This document shows, in pieces, positions 7,573-16,525 of a stretch of DNA of 64,000 nucleotides. Both the position numbers and the translations under genes were made by a program. The stretch covers positions 62,001 through 126,000 of the forward strand of contig JAQQTI010000004.1 of the NCBI GenBank assembly GCA_028561875.1, read 5' to 3'. Numbering within the stretch: the first letter of the stretch is position 1; every line of letters begins with the position of its first letter. The notes under the pieces were generated by a model. The model was given only the letters and a program-made list of their open reading frames with translations, was not told where the DNA came from and did not search any database. Source of the DNA: Methanomassiliicoccaceae archaeon COG_1 (GTDB taxonomy: Archaea > Thermoplasmatota > Thermoplasmata > Methanomassiliicoccales > Methanomethylophilaceae).

Positions 7573-8931
7573 ATGAGGGAAGATCTCCACACCGAATTGA
7601 AACGCGAATGGAAGGACGAGTACCTTCGTAACGTTGCAGCTTTGGCAAACACCGAAGGCGGGACAGTCTATGTCGGGATCGATGACCGCGGTGACATCTA
7701 CGGGGTGGATAGGGTCGATTATCTTCTCAAAGCTCTGCCAGATAAGATTCAGAATATCCTGGGAATTGTCGCCGTTGTCGATAATCATGTCAAAGACGGT
7801 AAAGATTATCTGACAATCAACGTCAGCCCAAGTCCTGATACGGTTCTCTTGGATGGGAGGTTGTACGTAAAATCCGGGAGTACGGCCCGTGAGCTTCGCG
7901 GTGCGGAGATGAGGAATTTCCTCACCACGCGTGGGGATCTCGCTTGGGCAGATGAATCTGTGGATGTGGAACCTGAACAGCTGGACACCTATGCGTTCAG
8001 AGCATTCAAGAAGGCCGCTGTTTCAATGCGTAGGCTGACACAGGAGGAATCGGAACTTCCTATGGCGGATCTTCTGGGTAAATTGAATCTCATCAGGAAC
8101 GGCAAGCCTACCCGTGCAGCGATGATACTGTTCTCTCCCGATGCGGAGACCGTATCAGGTGCCGCAGGCATCAGGATATGCAAAGAAATCAATGGAGATA
8201 TAGAGTTCTTCGATGAAATCTATGGTCCGATGTTCCTCTCCGTCGATCGTGCTCTGGATCTCATTATGACCAAGTACACTGTAACCCCGATCACATACGA
8301 GGGTATCATCAGGGTCGAGAATTATCCTTACCCAAAGGATGCGATCCGTGAGGCGTTAATCAACGCAATCTCCAATGCGGATTACGGATGTACGTATCCG
8401 ATTAAGATCTCTGTACTTCCCGACAGGCTGATCATCCAGAATCCCGGAAGCCTTCCTTATGGTTATACGGTAGAGCAGATAATCAAGGGTCGCGTTTCAA
8501 AGCCCCGCAACCGCGGTATTGCGATGGTGTTCCGTACTGCAGGCATGTCCGAGGCCTTCGGACGCGGATTCGAGAAGATGAGTCTTCCTTACAGGGAACA
8601 GGGTGTTACCCTCCCAGAATACGAAGCTCTGCCACAGGACTTTCTGGCGATCTTCACCAATATAGTAGTGGCGAAAGGCATCGTGTCCAGGGACATGAAT
8701 GGGAAAGAGGTCACATCCAGCAGTAACATCGACATCACAGGAGAACTGACGGGGATAGAGCGTACTATTTTCGAACTGATTAGCAAAGGTGAATTCAGCA
8801 ACATCCGTGATGTTTCGACCAACCTTGGCACAACTCGGGCAGCAGTCGAAAAGGCATTGAAGACATTGACCTCAAAGCAACTGATCAAAAGAGAGGGCTC
8901 AACCAGATTCGGTTCATGGATTGTTGTATGA
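7573..8931 (+). CDS. AlbA_2 (Schlafen-like) domain protein with ATPase-like fold and winged helix
   Basis: 452 residues. The N-terminal AlbA_2/divergent AAA-4 domain is recognised by TELKREWKDEYLRNVAALANTEGG and the GxxDxG pattern VGIDDRGDIYGVD. The middle part carries the HATPase-like motif REALINAISNADY and ends with the typical GRGFEKM. The C-terminus is a winged helix (TTRAAVEKALKTLTSKQLI). Such proteins are common orphan regulators or defence-linked proteins in archaeal islands. The target is unknown. Codon use is AT-richer than the core, and no CGA codon occurs. Two decayed relatives of its C-terminus lie at 12419-12622 and 14563-14703. Confidence 0.8.
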   Translation: MREDLHTELKREWKDEYLRNVAALANTEGGTVYVGIDDRGDIYGVDRVDYLLKALPDKIQNILGIVAVVDNHVKDGKDYLTINVSPSPDTVLLDGRLYVKSGSTARELRGAEMRNFLTTRGDLAWADESVDVEPEQLDTYAFRAFKKAAVSMRRLTQEESELPMADLLGKLNLIRNGKPTRAAMILFSPDAETVSGAAGIRICKEINGDIEFFDEIYGPMFLSVDRALDLIMTKYTVTPITYEGIIRVENYPYPKDAIREALINAISNADYGCTYPIKISVLPDRLIIQNPGSLPYGYTVEQIIKGRVSKPRNRGIAMVFRTAGMSEAFGRGFEKMSLPYREQGVTLPEYEALPQDFLAIFTNIVVAKGIVSRDMNGKEVTSSSNIDITGELTGIERTIFELISKGEFSNIRDVSTNLGTTRAAVEKALKTLTSKQLIKREGSTRFGSWIVV

Positions 8932-8940
8932 TGCAACATC

Positions 8941-8990
8941 CATTGTCTGTCTCTGTCTGTCTCTGTCTGTCTCTGTCTGTCTCTGTCTGC
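8941..8990. repeat. Decamer tandem repeat (CTCTGTCTGT)
   Basis: Four near-perfect copies of CTCTGTCTGT plus one partial copy at the left start nine bases after the AlbA_2 gene. A tract of this kind is prone to copy-number slippage. It is not coding in any obvious frame. Confidence 0.9.
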
Positions 8991-9095
8991 ATCAATGCAC
9001 AATAGGTCATAGACTGTTTCTTTTAGACATCTTCCAAACCCAATTGACAATATTCTGTTTTCCAAATCGAACGCATTATATGTGAGAATGCGGGA

Positions 9096-9172
9096 GCGTA
9101 AGATATATGAAGACACGCGTTGGGAGGTGAATGGGCGGATGGCTTTTTCATTCCGCCGTATTATTGATGCAT
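9096..9172 (+). repeat. Dispersed element copy 1: TATA-like box plus hairpin
   Basis: An AAGATATAT box, AGACACGC, GGGAGGTG and then a stem GGCGGA/TCCGCC around a T-rich loop. The same order of blocks recurs at 12821-12896. It may be a small RNA unit or the end of a mobile element. No protein is apparent. Confidence 0.55.
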
Positions 9173-9233
9173 CTACTTCCTACCCTACTTCCTACCTGTA
9201 GCAGAACTTTCCCAGCTGACGACATTCAGTCTA

Positions 9234-10781
9234 TCATCGTTGCGTGATGGCAGTAGCCTCGGATGGGCTGTTCGACCTCTTTTTCCGCGGCTTCTTGTCC
9301 TTGCTTCCCTTGGGGCGTCCCGCCTTCTTCTTCGGTTCAAGCACCACTATAGGTCTATCTATCAATCCGAGTCTCGCCAGAAGATCCGAATCCTTCTCGG
9401 TGTACCTCTCGTTCTCCCATTCATCCCCATCCACCCTGGATTTCCTCTTGCATCTGAGCATATCCATGGTGTATCCGAACGGGACGGTCTCGAGTTCCTT
9501 CACCGCGCCGAAGGCGCGGAGAAGTCTCGACGTTAGTAGTGCCGATAGGAAGTTGACGAAATTGGTCGCAACCACGGAATAATCGGAATGCACACGGGTG
9601 TCGTCCAGGTCGAAATCGACCTTGTATGTGCGGAACATCAGTTCGATCAGCCATCTGTCGTCGTACATGGAGTACACCTTGGCGCAGTCCATGTCCCGAT
9701 CGGACTGGAAGACAACCGTGCCGAACTCCCTCTTCCGCAGTGCGAACTCTTCCGGAACGTAGCCTTCCTCGTGATGTTCGAGGTACAACCTCTCCTCATC
9801 GGCCGCGATCTCGGGGTCCCTGAACGAATACAACCAGCGTCCAGTCCCCGGTATCTCGGCCTTCTTGCACGAGACGGATGTGCCCTTCAGATGCGAATCG
9901 AAATCGTACATGCCGTATTCGGTTATGACGAGCTCATCCCTGTGCAGCGGGAGTATGTAATGCACGCCGTCCAGATCCTTCAACGCGGCTTCGATCGTAC
10001 CTATCCTGAATCCTTTGTCCGCTACGATCGTTCCGTGCTCTATCCCGAACGATCTGATGAAATCGGCGACGGCTCTGCCGTCGGTCATGTTGCCCGCATA
10101 CACCTTGGAGCATATGGGCTCATGCCTCTCGGAGCCATAGGCGTACATCATCAGATACTGCCTGGTCCCAGTCTTATACGTCTTCCTGGAAACCTGCGAG
10201 AGCGTGTTCACATCGCTCTCGCATTGCTGGAGCGACCCGTCGATGACCACTTCCTCGTCAATCGCTATGGTACCGACACGGGAACGCATGAAATCCCTGA
10301 TCCTGTTGCTTTCCCGCCCCACATCCTGCAGCTTCAGGCAGATGCTGTTCCTGCTCATCGGGACATCGGCATACATCTCCGACAAGAACGATTCCCGGTA
10401 CCTCCGTTGAATCTGGTAGTCCTTGACGTCAGGATAGCATGTGCGTATCACGCACATGCAGTACAGCCAGACGGCATCGTTGATCGAATAGAATGCGGTC
10501 AAATCCGACAGGACGTCCCTGAACACCATGTCGCACATGGCGACGTTTCCCCATTCCTTCGAATCTATCCGTCCCGGCGCTCCGACCGGCAGGGCGCCGT
10601 TCGAAGGGACGAACCCGCCGTTCACAAAATACCCCACGATGTCCCCGTCGACCACATGACGCTTCCCCTCATCGTCATACGTGTATCCACGCTTTTTCAC
10701 GGGATACATACCGTTCTTCCGGTAGACTACGACCGTGCCCGGAGGTCTCTCCATGTCGAGGATTTCGCGAGGTACTTTCAT
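9234..10781 (-). mobile_element. IS4/IS1634-like transposase
   Basis: 515-residue DDE transposase. The catalytic core shows the first Asp in TIAIDEEVVIDG (about residue 175), the second in IVADKGF (about 250), and the YREK signature of the IS4 group in YDDRWLIELMFRTYK (about 390). The C-terminus has an AT-hook-like GRPKGSKDKK and a basic tail. The gene is intact, starts at ATG and ends at TGA, so the element may still move. I could not identify clear terminal inverted repeats or a target duplication. An inverted repeat lies at 10817-10837, upstream of the gene. Confidence 0.88.
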
Positions 10782-10816
10782 GCTATAAAATGAATGTCGT
10801 TTATATTATTTAATAA

Positions 10817-10837
10817 CATTCATTTTAAAAATGAATG
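10817..10837. repeat. Inverted repeat upstream of the transposase
   Basis: CATTCATTTT and AAAATGAATG face each other around a single central base, about 36 bases upstream of the transposase start. It could be an operator or part of the element's end. The rest of 10838-11088 holds no recognisable gene. Confidence 0.5.
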
Positions 10838-11088
10838 GCGCCAAAAAGACTGCGAATAATCGATTAGACGAGCGAGAAACCGCAGAAAACCGTCGGAAAA
10901 TCAGGATTCCGATCCTGATTGCTTGAGAATCATTACGATATATCTCGGGAATCACACGGAATCTTGGAATACTGCCTGCAAACCGCGTCTATGATTCCAA
11001 TATTGAATGTCGTCTATTGGGAAATCAGTGATGAAACGTGCACGTCTATAGATTCAATATGGAAAAACGAAGTGAAGACGGATTGGGA

Positions 11089-12294
11089 TCAGTGGTCCTC
11101 TTTCTCCAGAAATTCTCTGAGAGAGCAACATATTATCCCGGTTTCGGTGACACCGCGGTAAACGCCTGGTTCCATCATGACCACGTATTTCGGGAAACTG
11201 TCTGAGATCTTGGCAAGATTCCCGAATTCCCTGTCGAAGGTATCCTTGCTGTCTATCAGTGAACACGCCTGGATGTATAGCCTTGATCCGTCCTTGATGG
11301 CCACGATGTCTATCTCCTTACCTTTATAGTCGCCGACGTAGACCTCGTATCCCCTGTACACGAGTTCGGTGAAGAGGATGTTCTCCATGTGTCCGGAGAT
11401 GTCCTCTGGCCTGTATCCCAGCAGAGAATGTTTCAATCCCAGGTCCGTGACGTAATACTTGTGTTTGTTCTCGAGGATCCTACGGCCTTTGAGGTCGAAT
11501 ACGTTGGCACGTATGATGAGGTTCGCAGCTTCGAGATATCCAATATATTCGTTCACCGTATCCACGGTGGTCTTCGAGCCCGTCGATTTGATAGTGGCAT
11601 GTATCTTGTTGGAAGATACGTAGTCACCAATCGTGGACAGTATGGTACGGTAGATGTCCCTCAGGAGCGCGTGATTGCGTATCTTGAACCTCTGTTCTAT
11701 GTCCTTCGAAAGGATCACTTCCGTGATATCCCTCACGGTCTGCATGCAGGATCTCTCAGGCATATCCGAGATCCACAGGATGGGGAATCCGCCGATGCGC
11801 ATGTATCTGTCCAGTACGTCCTTCTCCGGCAGGAAGCGTTCCGCAAAGACCCTGCATTCCTCATACGATAAGGGGAGCATGCGTATGCGGTTGTATCTGC
11901 CTCCGAGATGGGTTGAGTACTCGGACGAGAGCAGATTGGCGTTCGATCCCGTAAGATAGATGTCGAACGTCTTCCTGGCGATGAGGTCGCGTATCGCCAG
12001 TTCCCATTTCTCTATGTTCTGGATCTCATCCGCGATCAGAACATTGTCCGTTCCCTCACGGTATTTTGATTCGATGTAAGAGATGAGCTTCTTCCAATCG
12101 TTCAGACCGGAGAATTCATGGAGCTCCGTGTTTATGTATACGACGTTAGCATCGGTCAGGTGTTCACGGTATATCTCCAGCAGTGTCGATTTTCCGCAGC
12201 GACGTATGCCGGTTATCACTTTGGCATTACCGTTACCGACGAACGGTTCGATTTCAGTGAGATACCTGTCACGTGATACCAACGGGTCGTTCAT
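11089..12294 (-). CDS. Archaeal P-loop ATPase, AAA_14 plus DUF4143
   Basis: 401 residues. Walker A is GIRRCGKST (about residue 30) and Walker B is VLIADEIQN (about 90), followed by the sensor-like YLTGSNANLLSSE. The C-terminal half matches DUF4143, a restriction-endonuclease-like fold (EIDIVA, YIQA). These ATPases are abundant in archaeal and anaerobic bacterial genomes. Their role is poorly known, possibly linked to mobile DNA or toxin-like functions. Ends at TGA. An AT-rich promoter lies upstream at about 12300-12360. Confidence 0.85.
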   Translation of the reverse strand: MNDPLVSRDRYLTEIEPFVGNGNAKVITGIRRCGKSTLLEIYREHLTDANVVYINTELHEFSGLNDWKKLISYIESKYREGTDNVLIADEIQNIEKWELAIRDLIARKTFDIYLTGSNANLLSSEYSTHLGGRYNRIRMLPLSYEECRVFAERFLPEKDVLDRYMRIGGFPILWISDMPERSCMQTVRDITEVILSKDIEQRFKIRNHALLRDIYRTILSTIGDYVSSNKIHATIKSTGSKTTVDTVNEYIGYLEAANLIIRANVFDLKGRRILENKHKYYVTDLGLKHSLLGYRPEDISGHMENILFTELVYRGYEVYVGDYKGKEIDIVAIKDGSRLYIQACSLIDSKDTFDREFGNLAKISDSFPKYVVMMEPGVYRGVTETGIICCSLREFLEKEDH

Positions 12295-12418
12295 AGGATT
12301 TCATATCTTGCCAGATATTAAATCATTGCTATTTTATCATTTTATACAATGATATTTATTATGGTACATTTTATTTTATCATTTTATAACACTATAAAAT
12401 CATTGAATAAGACTGTCT

Positions 12419-12622
12419 ATGGTGGTAAGGGGCGCGGCAAATGGCCTGTCAAATGATTTGTCTTGATCCAAAGGATGAGTCAAAATCGGAACTAAGCCGT
12501 TATATGAAATCGGAGTATCTGACAGAACTATCTCCTGTCACATCTCATCTCTGTTGAAAAACGGATACATTACCCATGAGGGGGGTGATAAGACGGACTC
12601 CGGGATAGTTCTTTCAAATTGA
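12419..12622 (+). pseudogene. Decayed C-terminus of an AlbA_2/winged-helix protein, copy A
   Basis: The frame ending at TGA 12454 reads GGKGRGKWPVK, the last residues of a winged-helix protein like the one at 7573. A second frame ending at 12622 reads GVSDRTISCHISSLLKNGY, a typical winged-helix recognition segment. No start or upstream domain survives. It belongs to the left part of a 320-base repeat whose second copy is at 14668-15000. Confidence 0.6.
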
Positions 12623-12742
12623 TTTCATATCTTTACTGTGTCATTTACGTCCCCATTTACATCCTCGTTTACATCCCCGATTCTCCCTCATTCACTCCCT
12701 CATACATTGTTGACCAGGGCTTATAGAAAAACAACGTCCGTT
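12419..12742. repeat. Long dispersed repeat, copy A
   Basis: About 320 bases, highly similar to 14668-15000, from GGTGG(T/C)AAG through the shared TGTCAAATGATTTGTCTTGA block to TTGTTGACCAGGGCTTATAG. The difference is mainly a run of TTTAC(A/G)TCCCC-like units, which is irregular here and an ordered 11-base tandem array in copy B. Confidence 0.85.
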
Positions 12743-12820
12743 CTGCAGTTTATCTTATGAACAACGGCTTTGATTGCATCGTTTATCCACGAAAAGCTCG
12801 AATACCCCTAGAAATCGGGG

Positions 12821-12896
12821 GATGCAAGATATATATAGACACGCACGGGAGGTGTTTTGGCGGTGGAATTTTTCATTCCACCGCATTCTTAATGCG
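12821..12896 (+). repeat. Dispersed element copy 2: TATA-like box plus hairpin
   Basis: AAGATATATATAGACACGC, GGGAGGTG, then the stem GCGGTGGAA/TTCCACCGC around a T-rich loop. It parallels 9096-9172 block for block. On the minus strand the hairpin contains the TGA that ends the orphan HTH fragment, so it could also serve as that gene's terminator. Confidence 0.55.
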
Positions 12897-13032
12897 TTTG
12901 TAACGGTCGATGTTGGTCTCCGACTTGTCGATGGCCCAGGACAGTCCGTACTCCTCCGCTCTCCTTCTGAGGGTGGTGACGGGGATGCCGAATGCTCTTG
13001 AGATGGATTCGCCTGTCAGTCCCAACCGGGGA
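12873..13032 (-). pseudogene. Orphan helix-turn-helix C-terminal fragment
   Basis: An open minus-strand stretch reads GLTGESISRAFGIPVTTLRR and then a charged helix ending INRYKRIKNAVE-like before TGA. This looks like the DNA-binding end of a regulator or transposase. There is no start codon, and its 5' side overlaps the end of the DUF234 ATPase gene. Likely a remnant. Confidence 0.4.
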
Positions 13033-14389
13033 ACATATCATCCAGGGAAATCAGTTCCAGATCATTTCTGGATTCTGCGATCTCAATCAATTCCTCGGTG
13101 AAACCGCTTCCTGAGAACAGCTTGAATCTGACATTGTTGTATCCCTTCACGTATCTGGAGCGTTCCTCCAGTTCTTTCAGCGCAGAAATACCCGTCTTGC
13201 GGTTTCTGAACTTGCATTCGGCCAGTACGGCATATTTCTCCTTACCGTCGACCACTTCCGCTACGATGTCTATGTCTGACGTTTCTTCGCCTGTCCATCC
13301 CCACCATTTGCCAATCTTCATACAGAGGTATCTTCTCTTCATGTAATCCGTGCAAACGTCTTCGAATCTGTGTCCGAGGTACGTGGATATTTCCTCGTTC
13401 ATCGCTTTGTATGCGGCCTCTCTGTTAGGTGAGGATGCGATATCCAGATTGCGGTAAAGTATCATGTGCCAGAATCCTACCAATGGATCCTTTATCCTAT
13501 ACACCTTGGTCTTTTTGTCCGAGTTCGCCATGGGGGTGAGATGGCCTATTATCTCGAGGTTCTCCATCGCTCTCAGATATTTTCCGCAGATGGTCTTGGA
13601 CAGTCCTTCCTTGTCCGCAATCCTTTTGGCATCCGTGGTCCCCTGGGATATGTCCAGCAGAATGGCTTCGATAGTGGGCAGAGGACTCAGTTCGAGGGAA
13701 ATCATGTTCTGTGCTTCTTCGGCAAGCGGAGCGTTGGGGCCGAGAAAATGTCTGATGACCATATCCTCGAACGAACTGCCCTGTATGATCTCATGATATG
13801 CCGGGTATCCCCCGATAGTCATATACGTCCGCAGCGCATCGTAGCGGGTCATCTCAGGATGCATCTTCTCGCACTGCCAATAGTGCAGCTGTCTTACATG
13901 GACACGGTTAATGAATCTCCCGTAGAGCGGGCGATCCATGCGTTCCAGCTCTTTCTTGATGATGGAAACGGCAGAACTGCAGATGATGAGCATCGAGTTG
14001 CTGTTCTTCAGAGGATGATCGATGAAATGCTGGAGGACCGAGGGCGTGTGGGGTACTTGTTCGAATAGGTACGCCAATTCATCCATGAACAGAACGATGT
14101 CCTCCTTGACGATGATATCGGACAGGACATCAAGGGCCTGTTGGAATGTAGCAAGGCCGGCAGGTGCCGTTCCTCTGTAGCGGGAGATGGCGGAATCCAT
14201 CAATGCGGCATTCTTCTCTTCGGTGCTGTTGATGAAGGAGAAACGGATGTATCTCTTGTCCTGACAGAACCGATCCACCAGAGTGGTCTTCCCTACCCTT
14301 CTTCTTCCGTACACGGCGCAGGTCTTCGTGGATCTGCCGGACCATATGCTTTCGAGTACCTCCAGTTCTTCAGCCCTTCCTACGAACAT
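13016..14389 (-). CDS. Archaeal ATPase with DUF234 C-terminal domain
   Basis: 457 residues. The archaeal ATPase domain starts FVGRAEELEVLESIW, with Walker A GRRRVGKTT (about residue 30), Walker B IVLFMDELAYLF (about 100) and the CSSAVSIIKKEL segment. The C-terminal DUF234 half is a nuclease-like fold (SDIDIVAEV, AECKFRNRKTG), which resembles a PD-(D/E)XK core. Function unknown. Often found with mobile DNA. A codon-by-codon reading finds no CGA. Ends at TGA. Confidence 0.85.
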   Translation of the reverse strand: MFVGRAEELEVLESIWSGRSTKTCAVYGRRRVGKTTLVDRFCQDKRYIRFSFINSTEEKNAALMDSAISRYRGTAPAGLATFQQALDVLSDIIVKEDIVLFMDELAYLFEQVPHTPSVLQHFIDHPLKNSNSMLIICSSAVSIIKKELERMDRPLYGRFINRVHVRQLHYWQCEKMHPEMTRYDALRTYMTIGGYPAYHEIIQGSSFEDMVIRHFLGPNAPLAEEAQNMISLELSPLPTIEAILLDISQGTTDAKRIADKEGLSKTICGKYLRAMENLEIIGHLTPMANSDKKTKVYRIKDPLVGFWHMILYRNLDIASSPNREAAYKAMNEEISTYLGHRFEDVCTDYMKRRYLCMKIGKWWGWTGEETSDIDIVAEVVDGKEKYAVLAECKFRNRKTGISALKELEERSRYVKGYNNVRFKLFSGSGFTEELIEIAESRNDLELISLDDMFPGWD

Positions 14390-14562
14390 GATTGTCGATG
14401 GACTTCGGTGTATTTGAACGTTCCGATATAATAAACATTTTTATTTATTATTTTTTTTAGTAAACATTTTTGTTTATTGTATAGGTATAATTCCGCTCCG
14501 TTCATTCAGCAGGAGACAGGCTGTAAAATCCTAGTGATAAACGGCCCCTGATCAATGCACGT

Positions 14563-14703
14563 GCATTAATCTTAGCGGAAGGTCTAATGCATCGTCTTTT
14601 TCATTCGCTGGCTACGGTTAAAAGAACAATTCAATCACTCAAATCTAAGGACCTGTTAGTTCGTGTTGGTGGCAAGAGATATGGTGGCTGGATTGTCAAA
14701 TGA
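14563..14703 (+). pseudogene. Decayed C-terminus of an AlbA_2/winged-helix protein, copy B
   Basis: The frame ending at TGA 14701-14703 reads LATVKRTIQSLKSKDLLVRV then GGKRYGGWIVK, the winged-helix end of a protein of the AlbA_2 type (compare ...GSTRFGSWIVV of the gene at 7573). No upstream domains remain. The following repeat copy contains a second, frame-broken winged-helix piece (GVSDRTIFRHISSLLKNGY). Confidence 0.65.
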
Positions 14704-15000
14704 TTTGTCTTGATCCAAAGGATGAGCCAAAATCGGAACCAGGCCGTCATATGAGCTCGGAGTATCTGACAGGACTATCTTCCGTCACATCTCTTCTCTG
14801 TTGAAAAACGGATACACTACCCGTAAAGGGGTGATAAGACAGGCTCCTGGACAGTTCTTTCAAATTGATTTCATATCTTTACTGTGTCATTTACATCCCC
14901 GATTACTCCCCATTTACTCCCCATTTACTCCCCATTTACTCCCCATTTACTCCCCATTTACTCCCTCATACATTGTTGACCAGGGCTTATAGAAAAATAA
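14668..15000. repeat. Long dispersed repeat, copy B
   Basis: Second copy of the repeat at 12419-12742. It ends exactly where a transposase remnant begins. The two copies flank the DUF234 ATPase gene in the same orientation, so recombination between them could delete it. Confidence 0.85.
14903..14968. repeat. 11-base tandem repeat (TTACTCCCCAT)
   Basis: Six consecutive, nearly perfect copies of TTACTCCCCAT inside copy B of the long repeat. Copy A has only degenerate versions at the same place. This is a recent local expansion. Confidence 0.9.
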
Positions 15001-15001
15001 C

Positions 15002-15433
15002 CGTTCCGGGACGTTCGTGATGCTCACGGATGCCGGCACAACGTTCGAAGAGATGACGACATCATACGATGTAAGGGGCTGGGTGGAGAAGGCCTTCGAC
15101 GTGTACAAGAACGATCCGGACGGGGGACGTTCCCGTGCCGGGAATGTCGAGCGGGCGAGGGGAAGGCCGTTCCTGAAGTTCATAGCCCTGATGCTGAGGA
15201 TCCGCATACAGAACCTCCTCAGGGATCATGACGCGGACGCAAGGAAGGGCATGGTGAAGAAGGATGCCGTCTGTGGCATGACTGTCAATGAGGTCCTCCT
15301 CTCGCTCAACACCGTGTTCGCCGTAGGCAACACGGGCGATTGGAGACTCACGGCGGTGTCGAAGAACGTGAGGGACATCTTCAGGCTCTTCGGGCTCGAA
15401 GAGCCCAAGAGCGGCAGGGTCGCGCTGATCTGA
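15002..15433 (+). pseudogene. C-terminal remnant of an IS4-family transposase
   Basis: About 140 residues without the catalytic Asp-containing part. The YREK motif of IS4-type enzymes is intact in YDVRGWVEKAFDVYK, followed by RGRPFLKFIALMLRIRIQNL, a common C-terminal block. The frame opens directly at the end of repeat copy B, so the 5' two thirds were lost at that junction. It is not the same subfamily as the intact transposase at 9234. Confidence 0.8.
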
Positions 15434-15439
15434 TGTAAC

Positions 15440-16093
15440 CTATGCAATCCGCAGATTCAGGTCCCGAAGGAGCCTCGCAACACGCCGATCTCCGCACTCA
15501 GTGCGGATGAGCTTCAGTTGATATTGGATACGACGTACAATCTCCGCGGTTGGTCAGGACAGGCCTTCCGCGGAGCGTTGACTCCTGCCTTTGCCACTGC
15601 AGCTCGTCCGAAGGAGGTACTGGGGGCATTGGTGGATGACATTGACCTCAACAAGATGTCCTTCTACATCCGCCACCCCAAGGGTGAGGGAAATTGGGGA
15701 GAGCCCCAATGGGTCCCGGTCCTCCGTCTGGACATGGTGCACTATATCGAGGAGTTCCTTGAGGATAGGAAGGGGATGCTCATCGAACACGGAGTTCAAA
15801 GCGATTATCTCTTTGTCAACCCCGGAACGGGTCTCCCGTTCACGGAGAAGTCGATGAGGGGATTGAAGAAGAAGGTCGAGGACATGTGCGGCATTGGGTT
15901 CACGGTCAAGGGGATGAGACCGACATTCGCATCACTCACCGTCAACAATTGTCCCGAGAGACTCAATGCGGTTTCCGAACAGTTGAGACACGCCTCTCCC
16001 GAGACGACAAGGAGGTATTACGCGAGGATTGATCGTCAGAAGGCGATCAAAAAGAGCCTTGGAGACATCTGGAAAGAGACCAAGATCGACTGA
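15440..16093 (+). pseudogene. Tyrosine recombinase/integrase, catalytic domain only
   Basis: The XerC/D-like catalytic domain is present: first Arg in TAARPKEVLGAL, the Lys of the beta hairpin in YIRHPKGE, KGMRPTFASL at the HxxR box, and LRHASPETTRRYYARI with the nucleophilic Tyr. The histidine of the usual RH(T/S)FA motif is Pro (RPTFA), and the HxxR His is Lys. The N-terminal SAM-like core-binding domain is missing: the frame opens right behind the TGA of the transposase remnant, with no good start except TTG at 15518. Probably a dead integrase of the element that built the island next to the tRNA. Confidence 0.78.
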
Positions 16094-16101
16094 AACCACT
16101 T

Positions 16102-16130
16102 CCCAGATTTTCTGGGTTTTTCTTTTCTTT
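16102..16130 (+). terminator. Hairpin plus T-tract terminator after the integrase
   Basis: CCCAGA and TCTGGG form a stem, followed by TTTTTCTTTTCTTT. Well placed nine bases after the integrase stop. Confidence 0.75.
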
Positions 16131-16261
16131 ATCGTTCGATTCTGATGATTGTCATCGATTTAGATATGGTATCAATAGTACGTACGGTATGATATGTTGA
16201 TAGGCAACCGTACCTTGATTTTCATTGTCGGGGTAATGCTTTGTATTATGGTGTGTCCCGA

Positions 16262-16296
16262 TTAAATTTTTATATAATGTAACACATATGTGTTAC
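16262..16296 (+). promoter_or_regulatory. TATA box and palindromic operator of the RelBE pair
   Basis: TTTTTATATAATG is followed at once by the perfect 18-base palindrome GTAACACATATGTGTTAC, ending seven bases before the antitoxin ATG. This arrangement lets the RelB-RelE complex block transcription start. Binding is inferred from position and symmetry. Confidence 0.75.
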
Positions 16297-16303
16297 TGAT
16301 AAT

Positions 16304-16525
16304 ATGGCATTTTGTTCTATACGCATGTCAGACGAGGAGAAATTCATATTGGAGCAATATGCTGTGGCAGTTAACAAGACCATTAGTGAAGTGCTTCGGG
16401 AGTCGTTTTTCGATAGATTGGAGGAGGAATACGACATCAAATCCGCTGATGAAGCATACGCTTTGTTTCTCAAAAACCCTGAAACAAAATCCCTGGACGA
16501 TGTGATGAGGGACTATGGCCTATGA
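16304..16525 (+). CDS. relB: RelB/DUF6290-type antitoxin
   Basis: 73 residues. A ribbon-helix-helix N-terminus (MAFCSIRMSDEEKFILEQYA, NKTISEVLRES) binds DNA, and an acidic C-terminal tail (PETKSLDDVMRDYGL) is expected to wrap the toxin. The stop overlaps the toxin ATG by 11 bases. Probably leaderless, as the promoter lies only about 25 bases upstream. Confidence 0.85.
   Translation: MAFCSIRMSDEEKFILEQYAVAVNKTISEVLRESFFDRLEEEYDIKSADEAYALFLKNPETKSLDDVMRDYGL

Noticed and set aside
10919-11161. 80-residue plus-strand ORF between transposase and AAA_14 ATPase
   Set aside because: Overlaps the end of the ATPase gene antisense, with no family resemblance and no promoter.
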